From contig DMAO01000227.1 in the NCBI GenBank assembly GCA_003446545.1, forward strand, positions 1 through 6,472: DNA of 6,472 nt, in the 5' to 3' direction. The stretch comes from Sphaerochaeta sp. Its GTDB lineage: Bacteria > Spirochaetota > Spirochaetia > Sphaerochaetales > Sphaerochaetaceae. The position numbers and the translations under genes are program-made. Shown in pieces: positions 5,232-6,472 of the stretch. The number at the start of each line of letters is the position of its first letter. Within the stretch, counting starts at the first letter, position 1. The notes beneath the pieces are model-generated. The model did no database searches, was not told the DNA's origin, and saw nothing but the letters and a program-made list of their open reading frames with translations.

Positions 5232-6472
5232 ATGGTAACGAAAAGAAAAAAGAAAGAGGCACCCCTCAACGAATTCAATCAGGTAGTAGCTGGAAACAGC
5301 CTTTCCAAGGATGCCTGGAAACGACTGAAAAAGAATAAGATGGCTGTATTGGGTATGATTATCGTCATCGTATACTCTTTGCTTGCAGCCTTTGCCATGT
5401 TCCTTCCCATCTACGCATATGACGAGATTATCCTCGATCACCAGCACCTCAGGCCAACGTGGAACAAGACTGCTGGGGACCTGATGATGGAGACCAAGCT
5501 GGAAGACCTGTATTTCAAGGCATGGAGAAGTGGGAGCCTTATAGTAACTGAAGCACAGTCTGCACAGATTAAGAAGTGGATTGCAGACAACGAAAGTAAC
5601 AAGGTCTGGGATTTTTGCTATGCAGAGGGCGAGAGGCAGAAAGCGGCTGGAACCTTCACCTTCAGCGATGCGGATATCCGCACCATCGAGCGATTACAAA
5701 AAAGCATAGATACTGATTTCCTCATCTCTGTTGAAAAAATCTACTGGAAGGATATCGAAACAGGCAAGATCCAGAATCTTGCAAAGATGTCCTATGACGA
5801 GATTCTCATAGTCTATGCGGCCATTACCAAGGTGGATATTCCCACCATCGAAAAGCAGATTCTACAGGAAATGCGTGCCCAGGTGATGAACACCATCAAA
5901 GGAAGTAACCCTGGCCTGAGTGAGGAAGAATATCAATCCTCCCTAGAAATGGAAATCATGAGCCTTGGGGAGAAAGGTCTCGCCTCGACTGGCAAGATCA
6001 ACCTCCTGGGTAAGATCAAGACCACTATCACCAGAAGTTATGAAAGGACTCTCAAGCAAGAGATAAAGGACAGGACAGTAGACTTCCCCATCGACAGGAA
6101 GGTTTCCATCAGCGAGAACCTCTCTGCAGATGTCGAAGCAACAAAGAAACATGGGCGACACTACCTCTTGGGAACAGACTACAGTGGAAGGGATATGCTG
6201 AGCCGCATTATCTATGGCGGACAGGTCTCCATCATGATCGGCCTGATAGGAACGATCACCAGTGTGTTCATTGGTATTATCGTAGGGGCTCTTGCCGGCT
6301 ACATGGGAGGGAAGGTAGACTTTTTCCTCATGCGCTTGGTAGACATCATGTACGGCTTGCCCTACATGTTGCTGGTCATCATCTTCATGGCCATTTTTGG
6401 CAGGAATATCATGAACCTCTTTGTCGCCCTTGCAATGGTAAGCTGGCTTACCATTGCACGAATGGTACGAGG
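5232..6472 (+). CDS. oppC: OppC/DppC-family ABC importer permease with a large periplasmic insertion; C-terminus beyond window
   Basis: The frame is open for 413 codons to the window end. A basic cytoplasmic N-terminus (KRKKK, 4-8) and SKDAWKRLKKNKMAVLG (25-41) lead into membrane helix 1 (about 37-60), the normal OppC entry. Much later come the OppC hallmark HYLLGTDYSGRDMLSRIIYG (310-329), the helix pair around 331-357, then AGYMGGKVD (355-363), DIMYGLPYMLL (371-381) and the beginning of the EAA region TIARMVRG (407-414) at the edge. Between helix 1 and the GTD motif lie about 250 hydrophilic residues (61-309); ordinary family members have roughly 50-60. The stretch is rich in charged residues, appears largely helical (for example 184-245), holds one cysteine (C129) and no membrane segment, and should face outside the cytoplasm. 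No frameshift is seen. It pairs with OppB to form the translocation channel. ATPases and binding protein are presumably downstream. Confidence 0.93.
   Translation, partial: MVTKRKKKEAPLNEFNQVVAGNSLSKDAWKRLKKNKMAVLGMIIVIVYSLLAAFAMFLPIYAYDEIILDHQHLRPTWNKTAGDLMMETKLEDLYFKAWRSGSLIVTEAQSAQIKKWIADNESNKVWDFCYAEGERQKAAGTFTFSDADIRTIERLQKSIDTDFLISVEKIYWKDIETGKIQNLAKMSYDEILIVYAAITKVDIPTIEKQILQEMRAQVMNTIKGSNPGLSEEEYQSSLEMEIMSLGEKGLASTGKINLLGKIKTTITRSYERTLKQEIKDRTVDFPIDRKVSISENLSADVEATKKHGRHYLLGTDYSGRDMLSRIIYGGQVSIMIGLIGTITSVFIGIIVGALAGYMGGKVDFFLMRLVDIMYGLPYMLLVIIFMAIFGRNIMNLFVALAMVSWLTIARMVR

Noticed and set aside
5412..6158. OppC insertion as two genes joined by a sequencing error or a frameshift
   Set aside because: One uninterrupted frame joins helix 1 to the GTD motif, codon use stays uniform, and no stop, start or Shine-Dalgarno indicates a separate gene.

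Overview
The window holds two divergent transcription units separated by about 300 bases of non-coding DNA. It starts and ends inside genes. Gene density is high, spacing is tight, base composition is intermediate, and nothing suggests a mobile element, RNA gene or CRISPR array. Protein style and composition fit a Spirochaete of the Sphaerochaeta/Treponema kind best. That is a recognition-based guess; a low-GC Gram-positive relative is not excluded.

Left unit (minus strand, 3988 down to 1): rimO, then pcrA/uvrD, then the first 119 codons of a class III (glutamate-1-semialdehyde-aminotransferase-like) PLP-fold protein. The three genes are packed as one operon. pcrA starts 8 bases inside the end of rimO. 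The third gene starts 5 bases beyond the pcrA stop, with its Shine-Dalgarno lying in the last pcrA codons. The products have no obvious shared pathway: methylthiolation of ribosomal protein S12, DNA unwinding in repair and at stalled transcription, and a possible PLP enzyme whose cofactor phosphate-binding motif looks lost.

Middle (3989-4291): an AT-rich divergent promoter region with candidate promoters on both strands, a 12-bp perfect palindrome carrying TATAAT on each strand, and no convincing gene or terminator.

Right unit (plus strand, 4292 to the window end): the two inner-membrane permeases of a peptide/nickel-type (Opp/Dpp) ABC importer. oppB is complete. oppC is cut by the window end but open to it for 413 codons. 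Their Shine-Dalgarno and spacing indicate coupled translation. ATPases and a substrate-binding protein are expected downstream, but none is visible here. The OppC-like protein has about 250 residues between its first membrane helix and the conserved GTD..GRD motif, where ordinary family members have roughly 50-60. This extra, presumably extracytoplasmic domain is the most unusual thing in the window.

I see no clearly new multi-gene system. The leads worth following are the OppC insertion and the degenerate aminotransferase-like gene.
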